Of a stretch of DNA of 64,000 nucleotides, positions 11,901 to 25,732 are shown piece after piece. This stretch comes from Taxawa tesnikishii (nom. ined.) (lineage: Eukaryota > Ascomycota > Dothideomycetes > Dothideales). Made by a program: the position numbers and the translations under genes. The notes beneath the pieces are model-generated. The model searched no databases. It had not been told where the DNA came from and saw nothing but the letters and a program-made list of their open reading frames with translations. The stretch covers positions 1 to 64,000 of the forward strand of contig JAPDRO010000022.1 in NCBI GenBank assembly GCA_030247885.1, written 5' to 3'. Numbering within the stretch: position 1 is the stretch's first letter; every line of letters starts with the position of its first letter.

Positions 11901-14900
11901 TCTAGTATAAGCTATAATAGTATTTTAGTAATTTTACCTTTAGTCGTTCCTATAGTATCTTTACGATCTTAGGGATTATTACCTTAAGTATAGGGAACCT
12001 TAGAGCTTACTATACCTTATAGGGTATTATCCTAATCTCCTAAGGTAGTACTATATTTAGTTTAACCTTTCCGATTTTTAAGAAGTCTTATACTAGTACT
12101 ACTTCCCTATTATATAGTATCTCTAGTAGTAAATTCTTCTCCTTTAGTTATAGTTACTTTCTAGTCTATAGTTTTATAATACGTTCCTTATTAAGACGAG
12201 TACTACGTTAGATCTTAGAGAATTTTAAAATAAGCTATTATTCGTACTACTTTACTAACTATAAAAGTAGTTTCTTTCTTACTAATATTCTTTCCTTCTA
12301 GTTAATAAGTTCTCTTAAAGTTAAGCTATTAAATAAGGATAAATTAACTAAATTAACTTTATTTACCTTTCGCTTATATAGTATCCTCGTATATATTATA
12401 TTATCTCTTCCCTAGCTCTTTATATAGGAGCGTCCTTACTCTTAAATTAAACTAATTATATAGAATAGATCGAATTTTTTAGCTATTTAAATCTTAGTTA
12501 TTTGTAAATCTTTAGATATATATAAGAGGAAAGCTATAAGTACGCCTTTTTAGTACTTTTAGTCTTACGTATTATTATATAACTACGTAGACTAGATCCG
12601 TATATTTAAGTTATTACTATCCGATTATTATAGTTATATTATTCTTCTACTAGTCTTACTAGATACTATATCTAGTATAAGATTTCTAGACCCTAGATTT
12701 AGCGCTAAGCCTTTAGACTCTAAATAACCTCGCGTTCTCGGCGGCGGCTACTAGTTAATTATATTTATATAGCTCCTAGAGCTATGTAAAGATCTACTAA
12801 TAATCTTACTAGTAGCCTCGCTATCGCTAGTACTCAATACTACGTATATACTTATATACGTAACTTTATACTTAAATCTCTCGTCTCTTACTAGTCTATT
12901 TAATAAGGTAAAAGCTCTACTAGTTATAAGGCTACTTACTCTTTTCCCTACCTTACTATAACTAGTACTATAAAGTAGTATAGTATTTCCTCTATAGTAC
13001 GATTTCGATTTATATAAGGACGAATACTAACGAAAGAAGTAAAGATATTACCGGACCTATTATATATAGTACCTTCCTAGGTACTATCGTTATAGTTAAT
13101 TACTTTTAGCCTAGATATACGTTCTTATAACCGTCCTAGGATAATGTTATTAAGGGGTTAGTTTATAATAAGGAAAGAAGTAAGAATCCTAATACTACTA
13201 AGACGGATAATAACTCCTTAAGTTATACTCTTAAAGGTACTTTTCCTAGTTACGCTACGTAATACTAGACTCGACTTATTACTAATAGGAATGCTAGCTT
13301 ACCTTACTATAGAGGTACTTATTAAGTTATATTTAGACTCGAAATCGATTAGGGCCTAATATTTACTTAAGTAGTTATTTAGTAATACTCTTATAAATAG
13401 ACTTCTAATATAAATAAAATCCTTATTTATAGTAGTAAATCTATCGTCTTTAAGGGGTTCCTTCTCCTCGTCTATAACTAGTAGTTCTACTTATAATAGC
13501 CGGATATTAATTCCTTTTCGATCCCTCTTATTATATAGGGAAATAGCGAATTAGTACTATTATCCTTTAATAGAAAATACTCTTATTTATTACTAGCTAT
13601 CGTCCTTAATAGATACGTAATATACTATTAGTTCTACGCTAGTATTTCTAGTAACTAGATCCTCCCTAGCGTATTCTAGATTCTAATATTTAGTAAAGAA
13701 GTACTTAGCTACTACTAGTATAATACTAATAAGTTTATATAATAATAGAGATACTCTTATACTCTTAGTTATTTCGAAGACTTCTTTAGGATCGACTTCC
13801 TCTAGGTTATCTTATCTTATCTTAGCGTCTTTAGCTATATCTTACTATAAACTTTCTATATAATAAAAGGATCTTTTATACTTAGTTCTAGGCCTTCTAC
13901 TATTTAGCTCCGCCTTATATTACTTAGTAAAGTTATATTTAAAGGTTCTAGTTTTATAGAATATTTAACGTATTATTTAGTTTTTATAAATTTTGAGACT
14001 AGAAGCCTACTAGTAGCTCTCTCCTTCTCTTTTAGCTTACTAATCTAGTAGTCCGTAGAATTAGTATTACTTTACTTACTTCCTAGTACCTTATTAGTAC
14101 GTACTATAGTAATACTAATAGTTCTCCGAGAGGTTTCGACTATATAATATTAAATAGTAACCTTATCTTTAGAGTCTTCCTTCTTATTATTAGCTAGTTC
14201 TTTAAGTAATACTTCTAATTCCTCTAGAAGGTCTACTATAAGGAACCTTACTCGTATAAGGCAGCCCGAATATATATCTTTCTCTTCTTTTTTACTCTTA
14301 TTATCCGAATAACTACCTTCTTTAGTCCGAAGTATTTTAATACTTACTCGTACTAAGAAGGTTCTCCTTTTTCCTCTTAGTTATAGAGACGTTTTAAGAG
14401 CTTATTTCTACTACCTAAGAAGATATTATTACTATCACGGTGCGCCTAGCCTTTACGCTTATATTCTTTAAGATATATATAGCTATTCGTACTATAACTT
14501 AGTTTATAGTAAAACTAGTAATTTATAAGTCCTTAAGGGTATATAAAAATAGTATTCGCCCTTATAACTAGGGATCTAGAGGCCCTCTAATACTATCCTC
14601 TAGTAGTTATAAGTATTACTCTTATAACGTTTTCCGAACCTTTTTATATATATACTAGTATAGAGTAATTAACTAGCTAGTCTACGTAAATAAATATCTT
14701 ACTTACTTACTTAGCTAGTTTCTTTATAGCCTTATTAGTATACCCTCTACGTACTTAATTAGTCTTAAAGCTTATAGCTATACTCTTTTTAAAGTATAGT
14801 ATAATTCTACTATTTCCTCGAAACGACTATTATTAGTTATAGGGCCTATAATCCCTTAATAACTAATCTTCTTATTTAAGAACTTCTTAGTTACCTTTAT

Positions 14901-16400
14901 AATCTTTATAAAGTCTCTAAAAGTAGCCGGATCCTCGCTATCTAACTATACCTTCTAATATACCTTCTCCGATATAGAGGGTACTAGTTTACGTAATAAT
15001 AAAGACGCTCGTTCGACTATATTTATATACTTATTTAGTACTCTCTTCTATAGAACCTAGAAGCGCTAATAGTATCCTTTCTAGTCCTTTAGAGTTTTAC
15101 CTTTCTAATCCTTAGCCTTCTTATAGAAAGTAACTAGTATAGACTTAATATTCCTCGGATAGTTAATATTATCCTTTTAGTACTCTTAGAGGATCTTTCT
15201 CTTTAAACTAGTTTATTTCCTATTCGCATAGAAATCTAGAGACTAAATAAATTTAGTAGGTCCTTTATTTATATACTAAGGAAGAGATTTAATAGACTTC
15301 TCTAAAGTAGTAAAGTTATTAATATACTACTCTTCCTAGTCTTTAATAAACCGAGTAATATTACTACTAGTAAACCTTAGAGATTTAGTAGTATCTAGCC
15401 CTAGTAAGTTACTACTAGCGATAAGGCGACGGAGATCTCTAATAGATAAGCCTTACCCTCTACTTATACTAATAGATACCTAAATAGGAGTAGTAAGTTA
15501 AACCGTAGTAGAAGTAGTCGTAGTTTTACCTTAGCTATTACTAGGAGTATAAATAGCTTAACTATTAGACGAGGACGTCTCTATAACTAGTAGAGGCTTA
15601 AGATTACTATCTAGAGTAAGTCTAAAAATATCGTTATAAGTATTAGATAGTATAAAATCCTCGTCGAACTAGTATCTTTTATTAGTAGTACGGAAGGTAC
15701 TAAACGCTTTTCCTTTTCTAAAAGTAATACTTTAAGTAACATTCTTAAATATAGTAAGTTCTATAAATATTATAGCGTAGTAATAATAGTATAGTTTCCG
15801 TTATAGTAAGATTTCTAATATTATCTTTAGTAGATAAATATAGATCTCTATTTAGAGTAGTACTATTATTTCTATCTTTTATAGTAGCTTAGTACCTTAT
15901 ACTTTATTTTTAATTTCTAGTAAAGTTCGTCCCTAATATAAGTATACCTTAGTATTTATATAGTCCTCGTGTTTCTAAATCTAACTAGGCCTTTAATACT
16001 ACTTACTCTTATAAGTACGCCTTCGACCCTTTTAGTCTAGATACGCTCTAATTTTAGAATAAGAAGCCTTAAGATGCCGACTATACGATACCTTATAAGG
16101 GTTCCTTATATACTATATCGCCGATATAGGAGCTATCTCTAGCCTCTAAGGTCCTTCGTATTATTATAGATACGCGAGTAACTAAAGGGGTTAATCGTCC
16201 TCTTAGTATTAACTAGAACTTCTATTATTCTCTTATTACTCTATATACTCCTTCTATTAATTATTTCCTTAAGGGCTTTATTTCTCCCCTTAGTATAGTT
16301 ACTAAAAATATAGTAGGGAGAACCCTATATTAAGTTAGGTTAAGACTATAAAAGGTAGCTACGTAAGTAGTAATAGAGATAGTAGTTAGTAAGATATAAG
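9000..16400 (-). mobile_element. Ty3/Gypsy LTR-retrotransposon fossil, RIP-mutated
   Basis: Minus-strand relic. Traces of reverse transcriptase and RNase H are visible at about 10950-11950, an integrase C-terminal tail at about 9250-9600, and a gag-like region with a possible zinc-knuckle area at about 14400-15300. The order gag, pol, integrase on one strand fits Ty3/Gypsy. It is broken throughout by RIP, with stops too many to count by eye, and is plainly dead. I could not find its LTRs, so the ends are approximate. Age cannot be dated by eye, because RIP adds its mutations quickly. Confidence 0.65.
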
Positions 16401-16534
16401 ATAAGAATAAGATATAAAAAGAATAGTTATTAATTAAATAAGTAACTATCTTATATACGGACTAAATAAGTAGGAATTAAAGGTAACTTCTACGTAACTA
16501 ATAACTTATAACTATCTAGTAGCTACTCTATTAT

Positions 16535-19222
16535 AATAGTACTTTACTAAGAATTTAAACTTATTCGAGATTTTCTTTACTAAGTTTACTAATATTTATT
16601 TAGTCTTCCTCGTTGTTACCTTTACTTCTAGCGTCTCTTATCTTTCTAAGTAAGGCGGCGCTAACCTTACCCTACTCTTTTACAACTATATTAATAGTAG
16701 TTATAAGCTATAGGAAGCTAGCTCTTAATAGGCGCTATTTAATATAAGTAAGTTAACTTTACTCTTAAGCGTTTAACTCGATTTTATTTAAGTTATACTA
16801 CTTACTACTAGGATTCGTTTTATTACTAGTAACTTTTGCTACTTAATACGAAAAGCTTTAAGTCTAGTTTCTAATAATACGCTTTCTAGGATTTCTAAGG
16901 TTAAAGTACTAGACTTTAGAGGCGAAGTATAAGCTTATAATTAAAGTAACCTTATTAAATAGCGTTTTACTAATAAATATAAACTACAAAGTACCCGAAA
17001 GTAGGCCTAGATTTAACTAAATACTCTTAAATGCGCTAATATGTTCGTAGAACTTATTTATAATTACGCGCGTAAACGAAGTATTAATAAGGTTTTCTTA
17101 TATTAAAACGCGTATTATTATCTTTTACTTCTTACTACTTATATTTTTATAGGTAACTTTATTAAACTACTTATTATATCTCTTGTCCTTAAAGTAATAG
17201 TTAGTAAGATAAATATTACTTATAAGTTTCTTTAAAGTCGTAAGTACGACCTATTTCGAATAGCTATTAAACTATAGTAAGAAGCTATTCTATATACTAT
17301 TTATATTTCCTTTATTATCTTCCTTACTATCTTTAATAAGGTTATATATAAGTAAATTTCTAACTAGAAAGAGTTTAGAAATATTAAGTCCCTATTACGT
17401 ATACCTTAGTTCTAGCTACTTTTAACTTAGATAGTATATACTTCTAAGTTAAATAATAGTATCTATAAAGTAATACGTTTTCTCCTTAGTAAAGAAGGCT
17501 TAGTTTCTCTTTATTATCTTTAAACTAGTAAGTATAATCTTAATCTTATTTCTAACAAATTTGCGAATATTATTAATTTACGTTAAGAATAACTTATTTA
17601 TAATAACTATTAAGCTTAGGCTTACTTCGAGTCGCGGCTAAATGTCTTTAAGCTAGTCGTATAAGGCGAGTAGTATCTTAAAGTTAAAGTAGTCGCTCGA
17701 GTATACTTTAGCGTCTAGAAAACGTCCTAACTCCTCTATTATTTATATAAATACCTAGAGCTACGCGATAGTAATATAAGTCTTATTAAGGCCTATATTA
17801 TAAGTATTATAAACTATAGGGCTACTAGAAAGTATTTCCTTTAAAGCCTAACTTATAAAGTAAAACTAGTAAGATAATAAGAAGTTTTTCTTATTTTAGC
17901 CCTTATAAAAAATACTAAATATAAAGTTAAGGTTATTCGAATCGCTATTAAAGAAGCGATATATAACTTACTAAAGAGCGAGTTCTTTATACTTAAAACT
18001 ATAATCTCTTAATATTAGAGCCTAGAAATTAATAGCTACGCTTTTATTATTTCTATTAATAAAGTCTAAGCCCTCGATATTACTACTCGATAGCTACTTA
18101 TATATTATCTAATTACTATCGAAAGTAATAGACGACTTTTACTTTACTAAGAAGCTAGGTTTATAAGTATTACTTTTAATTAACTAAAAAACTTTATAGT
18201 TAAGTATATAGCCTTCTTATAAGCCTTATTATTTACCTTATTATCTAGTTCTTTTTATTTTCTTTTAAAAGTAGCTCTCTCTATAGTAACGTAGTTATCT
18301 TTTAGCTAATAGGAGTTTTCTAAACTAAGAGGAATATCTAGCTTAAATAGATCGTTACTTTCTAATATTAAACCGTTATTTTCTATTATTATAAACTTAA
18401 TAGTAAAACGACGCGTTAGCTTTATAAGAGGTAGCGATAATACTAGTCGACGCTCGATCTTTATAAACGACTTTATTACCTTTATATTCTCTAAAGTATA
18501 CTCGTTTATATTCTCTAAGGTATACTTATTTAAAATAACTTTCTATTTATAAAGCTCGGACTTAAGGATTAGTCGGATATAGTCGAGATTACGTATAATA
18601 AATATTTAGAGCTATTTAATGTCGGCTAAGGTATTTTAGTATACTTCTTAGAGTATACTATTATATAGTAAGCTAACTAATTTAGCTTCGTTTACGTTTA
18701 CTTTAAAATTAATAGTTAAGTTAAACTACTAAAATTCGCGCGTTACTTATTACTAAACGTAAGTAATAAGTTCTTAGACTATTAGTAGCGAAACGCTCCT
18801 AAAATAGTACTAAGTTAACTTACAAAAAGGTTAAGCTTATATACGCTCTTATTAGTATTATAGATAGTACTAAGGCGTAAAGGTATAGCTATAAATAAAC
18901 TAATAAGTATATTTATATTAAAGTAAATAAAGTTAACTTAAACGAATATAAGAAGTATATTACTAAGATCCTTCTTTAACGTTAAGTTACTAATAATTAT
19001 ATTGTCGAAATTGTCGGTTATATTAGTAGATAATATAGTACTATATATACTACTACGTATTTAGCTTTATAAGCGCTCTAAGCGTAATAATAAACGTACT
19101 TTTAACTATAACATTAAACGTACTCTTTTTTACTTTTAGTACTTTAGTTATATTTACTCTTACTATTACTTTTATTTTCGTACTTTACGTCTTATATATA
19201 TATTCGAAGAAGATATTATATA
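16535..19222 (-). repeat. Left arm of a 2.7-kb inverted duplicate pair
   Basis: This stretch is the reverse complement of about 25733-28405 at roughly 90 % identity by eye. Differences are mostly C/T and G/A, as expected if two identical copies were mutated by RIP independently. The inner edge is sharp: similarity stops after GAAGATATTATATAA near 19222. The outer edge fades near 16535. The element family is not recognised. Confidence 0.8.
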
Positions 19223-20000
19223 ACTATCTTAATAAGGTTCGCGTCGTTTTTATTCTTATAAAATAAGTCCGAGTAGTACTAGAGTTAAGGTAGCTTTTCT
19301 TAAGACTTCTTTTAAAGTAATTCCTAAATAGCCTAGCCTTTTACTCTATTAAGAAGGTTATTCTAAATACTAAAGTATTCGCGCTTAGTTATAAGTATCT
19401 TTAAAAGGCTCTCGCGAAGGTATTTAGAATTCCTTAGATAACTTATAACTATATCCTTAAGAATTTACTAGTCGGCTTTATTTACGCTTAAAGTAACGTA
19501 TATAAATCCCTTTATAGTATTTCTTTTAGACTTACCTAGGCCCTTAGTCGTAAGAAAATACTAGAGTAAGTTCTTCGTTTATATAAAGAAATTATACTTA
19601 TCGAAATTAACTAAAGGATTTAAGTTAGAAAGTAGCGGCGCGAAGGACGTAATAGGATTAGCGAGTATACTTATAATAATAGCGCGAAAGTAAAATAATC
19701 GTTCTACGTAGTAAGTTAGAATTTAATATAAGTATATATATAAGTAAAAGGAAAAAATACCTCGGACTAGTAAAAGAAAGAACGTAATTCTAATAGCTTA
19801 CTATAATAACTAAAATAAATAATCGTTTTACGTAGTAAGTTAAAATATAATATAAGTAAGTAAAAAGGAAAAAATACTTCGAACTAGTAAAAGAGAGTCT
19901 ATAAGAATAACTATATAAGATAGCGACTAAATTTAGCGCTAGATAAGGAAATAAAGAAGAACTAATAGTAAGGTATAAGTCTATATTACGCGTATTATAA

Positions 20001-20110
20001 AAGTAGTAACGCGCGTAATAAGAAGATAGTAACGCGCGTATTATAGAAGGTAGTAACGCGCGTAATAAGAAGATAATAACGCGCGTAATAAGAAGGTAGT
20101 AATACGAAGT
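20001..20110 (+). repeat. 23-24-bp tandem repeat with ACGCGCGT core
   Basis: Four to five units of GTAGTAACGCGCGTAATAAG plus AAG. The core GCGCG keeps its CpGs although the surroundings have lost nearly all CpA/TpG, which fits RIP's dinucleotide preference. Confidence 0.85.
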
Positions 20111-20460
20111 AATTAGTATATATATAGAGACAACTTATATAAGCGTAGAAGAATAAGAAAGTAATATTATAATAGTAGCTAAAGATAGCGTTATTAACTA
20201 ACGCGTAACGTATAATATAAACAAAGTCTCTATACTAATATAAATCCGAAAGGCTTAAGAAAACGTAGCGTAAGACGTAATAACTATTAAGTACTAAGGT
20301 AATAAAGGAGTAGAGTAAATAAGATAAGTAGTAGTAAAAGATAAGTATGTAAATATAGCTAGAGAGAGGAAAGGTAGTAACTAAATAGAAGACTTTATTA
20401 GTAAGGAAGTATAAAACGAAAGTAAAGGAATAAGTTTATAAAGTATAAACGAGGGAGTAA

Positions 20461-20672
20461 GTAAGCCTTACTAGTAATCCTACTAGGATATTTATTAAGA
20501 TATAAAGGTAAAGAAAGGATATAAATAAACGAGTATATAAAATGTAAAGGAAAGATTAATAAGGCCCTACTAGTAATCCTACTAGGAGGTTTATTAAAGT
20601 ATAAAAGTAGGGAGGAAATATAAACGAATAAGTATATAAGATATAAAGGAAAAATTAATAAGGCCTACTATA
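20461..20672 (+). repeat. About 105-bp direct repeat, two copies plus a fragment
   Basis: Two copies start near 20463 and 20571 with CTAGTAATCCTACTAGGA, followed by the shared order TTTATTAA, TATAAA, AACGA, AAAGGAAA, ATTAATAAGGCC; a third start (AAGGCCTACTA) lies at about 20660. They differ by small indels and transitions. Confidence 0.75.
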
Positions 20673-22225
20673 ATTATACCTTACTCTATTACTTAACTAT
20701 ATATATAATATAATAAAGGAAAAGGAAAAGAGTACTACTCTATAGAAATTGCTAGTATTAGACTACTAATTAATATAATAAGAAAGGCCTTTTACGTAGG
20801 TAAATAAAGAGTTAAGTTTATACTATTAATAAGGTTAAAGTAAAGTACTAATAGCGGTTCCTATATACGCTAGCGTAGCTTATAAGGACTATCTTCTACG
20901 AAGCTAATAAGATAATTAGATTATAAAGGTATAAAGAATGCAAATAAAATATTAAGGAATATTTACTATTTAAACGAGAGGAATATATAAGTAGTAGCTA
21001 GACGGTATATACGGCTAATCCTAAAGGCCTTATAAGTTAAAGAAGACTAACTAAGCCTCTACTTAATACTTACGTATATTCTTATAAAGATACTCCCTAA
21101 TGCGACTATAACTTTAACTTATAAGTTAAAGAATACTAGTAAAAATAGTAGTTAATTAGTTACGTAAATAATTAAATAGGACTTATAACTAAGCGACTAG
21201 AAATACTACGACTTTTATACTTTTATCGAGAGAATCTTCGTAGTATTATATCTTACTAGAAAGAGTTTTATAATAATCGAAATATAAAACTACGTCGAAG
21301 TTAAAATCTTTACTATAGTCTTAAAGTAATACGACATAATATACTAATTTTACGATACTATATAATTTATATAAATAAATAACGGAAAAGAGTCGTTCTA
21401 AAAGTTAATATATTAAATTAACGTAACCTTTAAGTAATATAGTTATAAGCGTAAAGTTACTTATAATAACGCTAAATTAACTTCTAGTATAAGTTATATT
21501 ATAACTAGCTTAGCTACTAGTAGCGCTAGTAATAAAGACGAAGATAAAGCTAAAATTAAAAGCGTAGAAATAAAGAGTAAAGATAGTAAGAGAAGATACT
21601 ACTATATCTTAACTATAAAGCCTATATAAGTTACGCTTAAGAGTAGTTCGTTTAAGGCTATTAACTTTACGTACGAGATTATAAGAGTTAAAGTAAAAGT
21701 AATAGAGTATTATTACGCCTTAAAGGATTTACTTTTATTACGCTTAGTCGAATTATTAACTATAAAGTAAGAGTTAAATAGCGCCTTAAATTATATTAAA
21801 TTAAATTAAGAAGATAAGAAGCTTACTATAATTAATAATTAAGGTAATTAAGAGAGACTTATTTCGATTTAATATTTATAAGGAAAGAACTTAAAGTTTT
21901 ATATAGTAAGTTTTAAGTATACCCTTAATATATAATACTAATAGAAAGTAAGTTCTAAATTACCTTTTATTATAATTATTTACTACCTTTAAGGTAGTAG
22001 TACTTACGAATATAACTATAAAGCGTATAATACTTATAGTCTCTTTATATAAAATAGTTTACTAAACTACTTATTTTAAAGTATATTAGCTTATACTTAC
22101 TATAATACTTACTTTAATAGTAATAGCTATAGTAACTTAATTAAGGTAATTATATAAGTTTTACTATATAAATAAGTATTATAATTAAATAATAGTTAAG
22201 AAGGTAATATTACTTTATTAATACT

Positions 22226-22400
22226 AACTACTAGGATTACTAATAAGGCGATTCTTAGAAAGTCGCTAGAAAGTCTACTAGGAATACTACTAAGATTATT
22301 ACTAGGATTACTAATAGGGCGATTCTTAGAAAGTTACTAGAAAGTCTACTAGGATTACTACTAGGATTACTACTAGGAGTACTACTAGGATTACTAATAG
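22226..22400 (+). repeat. CTAGGATTACTA 12-bp minisatellite
   Basis: Repeated CTAGGATTACTA / CTAGGAGTACTA words, including a duplicated longer segment containing GGGCGATTCTTAGAAAGT. The 12-bp period suggests a once-coding four-residue repeat, but the frame is destroyed. Confidence 0.75.
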
Positions 22401-25400
22401 GGTAAGTCTTAGAGAAGCTACTAAGGCTACTATTAGTATAACTACTAAGAGTTATATAAACGGCTCGGACTACTACGAATTACTAAAGGAAGCGTTAAAA
22501 CGTATTTATATATATAAAACTTTCTCCTTCTTTTATTTAACTTAACTATATTAACGCGTTCGTTTTATTATATTATATCCTAATACCTTAGTAGAACTTT
22601 ACTAACTATTCGTTTAATACGTTATTTATCTTTAATATATATTATTAAATCTCTCTTATATATTATAGTACTACTAAGTTATCTTAAGGATTAAATAGTA
22701 TTAACTACGACTCGGTTTAAATAGAAGCTATATTTATTTATAATCTTAACTACTTGAGTCTTATTCGAGTATCTTATAATATTAAGTAAAGTTACTAAGA
22801 GCTAGAGGAGCGCTAGAGAATATAAATAATATAACCTTTAGTACTCTTTTATTAAGGAAGAAAAGACCTTAAATAGATTATTAGTTAAAGTAAGCTATTA
22901 TTACTTCTAGCTATATTTCGAGTTTATAAAGTAGTTAAGCTTTATATTATATTTATTTTTACTTCGGAAGTTATACCTTCTTTTAAGAGATAATATACCC
23001 TAGATTTTACTTAGTATCTTAAAACGAATACTAAACGAATAAACTTATTTAGGATATATAGAGAGACGTCTAGTCTATTAAGTAAGAAGTTAACCTAGAG
23101 ACGAAAGTACTACGCGCCCTATATAGGGCCGTAGTTTTTAAAGTATATAATATTCCTAGCTATCCTCGAAGTACTAATATAAATTTAAATACGCGAATTT
23201 ATAAAAACGGCTCGTAATAACTACTCTACTATTACTCGTAAAGAAATAAACGCTTATATTAATCGAAATACTACTAGTAAATATACGTCTTATAATACTA
23301 ATTACTTTAAGTAATAAGTATATAAGAAAGGAAAGGTAAGAGCTTTCCTTTACTAAGATAGCGACGAGGTACTATTATAATACTTATACTAATATTATTA
23401 CGCCGAGTACTAAATAACTAAATAGGCGAAACGTTTCCTAAGTAAGATATTTATCGAGATTATAAGTAAGGTCTACTATAGACGTAATAGCCTTATAGGC
23501 TAAAAAGATACTAGTAAATTCTTCTAGGATATAATATTATATATACTATTTTATTTAGTAGTAACTATAGAGTATATTATTAACTTATAAATAACTAGTA
23601 TATTAGAGACTAATATAATATATAAGCTAAAGTAAAAAACACTAAGTAATAAGACTATATAGCGTATATACGATAAATATTAAGATATATAGTAACGCGA
23701 AAATAGGCCTCTTCGCCGCAAGCGTATCCTTACTATTATAATATATTAGGCGCGTAAATAGCTTAACGTAGTCGATAATAAGATTAAGTAATACGTCGCT
23801 CCTTAATAGCGCTATACCTTTAGTAATAACCTTACTAGACTAGACTTTAGCAAAGAAGGTAAACTATATCCTTATTTCTTTTTAATATAATTTAACGTAT
23901 TATAAATATATTTAGTTTAAAGCTTCGTAGTAGTAACGAAGGTATTAATAGAAACGTTCGATAATTATTATCGCTTACTATAGTTATTATATCCTCTTAG
24001 TTATCGCTCCTTATAGCTACTACTTAAGTTAGTAGTACTATAAACGCTAGTAATAAGAGCCCTAAGCGCTAGCGTGTTAGTTTATATATACTATTTATAC
24101 TTATAAGTAGTAAGTTATTATCCCTTACTATATTTATACTAAAAGTTATTAAGGTAAAGATAAATAAGATTAGTAAAAGGTATTCTTTTACTAAGTTACG
24201 TCTTCGAGTAAGTTCTAGAAGAATATTAAGCTTAAGGTTACTCGCGTAATTAGAAATGTAAGTAGCCTATATATATAGTACTATAATATATATAATAAAG
24301 AAAATAAGGAGATATTAGTACTTATAATTAGTTAAGATAAAAGGGTTTTAGAGGATAAACTACTTAATAGCGCGTTATAGAGCGTAATTAAGAAGACTTT
24401 TAATATAATAAATATATAAGTAAGGGCCTAGTTAAATAAGCCTAGTAAGGAACTTAAGTAAATAAAGTATTTCTATAATAGCGTATAATACGACTACGTT
24501 ATCTCTTATACTTATACTAATTTATACGTATAGTACGAAAGATCTAATAGTAACTATAGTAATAGTATACTTACTAAGTTTATACCTCGTAACTCTACTA
24601 GAAATCCTAATAAAACTAGAGGACTTATACCTTAGGATTATATTAAGTATCTTATTAAGATTATTATAGGCGATATTAATAGTTATACTAGGAACTATAG
24701 ATACTATAGATCGAAGTATATATCGTAGATTCGATACGTAAATCTAAGATATAAGGATTAGTAAATTAAGTACTAGAGAGTAAATTAGTACTATAACGCG
24801 CTAATTTACTTATTAAGATTTCGTAACGTATACTTACTTAACGTACCTTTATATATACGTTAAAGTACTTTAACTACTTTAAAGTAAGCTTATTTATCGT
24901 CTAGCTATTAGCGCTAGTCTTAAGTACTTAGTCGTAAAGTAAGTCTACGTACTAGCTTAATATAAGGACTTTACTATTAAAGATAATAAAGAGTAAGATA
25001 GCTTACTTAGTAGTATAAATACCTTAAATAATTATAACTTACTCCTAGTTACTTAGCTATACCTTTTAAGATTACTTTATTTCTTAGAGCTTATAAAGAC
25101 TATTTAAGTATTAATTATACTTATTATAAAGCCTATCTTATTAAAGTTATATATATCTTCGTTTAAGATATCGTACTTTTCCTTTGTCTTTTTAACTAGT
25201 TTAAACTAGGGCGTTATAATACGTACGTCTTTATTTAAGGCTTACTAATAATCGTATAAATAACTACGTTAAAGCTTAACTTCCTTAGTACGTATTTTAA
25301 ACCTATTTACTTAGTACTTACTAATAGGCCCTTTACTATATATAGCTAGTAAATTGTTAGCTATTTCTTTTATTATAGTCCTTATAGCGCCTATTTCTTA

Positions 25401-25639
25401 CGAGTTTAACTCGAGTATACGTACTACTATTACTTCTTCTTTTATCTTTTATAGCTTCTTTAAGTTAAACTTATAGTTACGTTATATAAGCTTTTTGTTA
25501 CGTTATTATTTTAGAGTTATTTAAAGAACGTCGAATACTTTAAATGCGTATCTTTAACTATTAGGAAGGGTTACTTAAGTAGCCTTAATAGTAAGGTATA
25601 GTATACCTTTATTATAAGTTAATTATACGTTACGTTATA

Positions 25640-25725
25640 AAGGTATTATTATAATAGTCTATAATAGTCGCAATATTAGTAAGGGCAAACCGCTTAGTAA
25701 TAGTAGACTACTTAGTAATAAAATA
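25640..25725 (+). repeat. 90-bp direct repeat, copy 1
   Basis: From TATAAAGGTA through AGTAAGGGCAAACCGCTTAG to TTAGTAATAAAATA this matches about 34470-34556, with small indels and RIP-type changes. It ends at the inner edge of the right inverted-duplicate arm, so it may be the terminus of an element family. Confidence 0.75.
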
Positions 25726-25732
25726 TATTATA

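Larger units (their letters stand above)
19225..25725. repeat. RIP-mutated block between the inverted duplicates
   Basis: About 6.5 kb of AT-rich DNA with no usable frame. It holds three local tandem arrays (20001-20110, 20461-20672, 22226-22400), listed separately, and ends with a 90-bp sequence found again at about 34470-34556. I see no domain I can name. Confidence 0.55.

Noticed and set aside
20001-22400. Clustered short repeats considered as a CRISPR array
   Set aside because: Units are contiguous tandem repeats without unique spacers, in a fungal chromosome.
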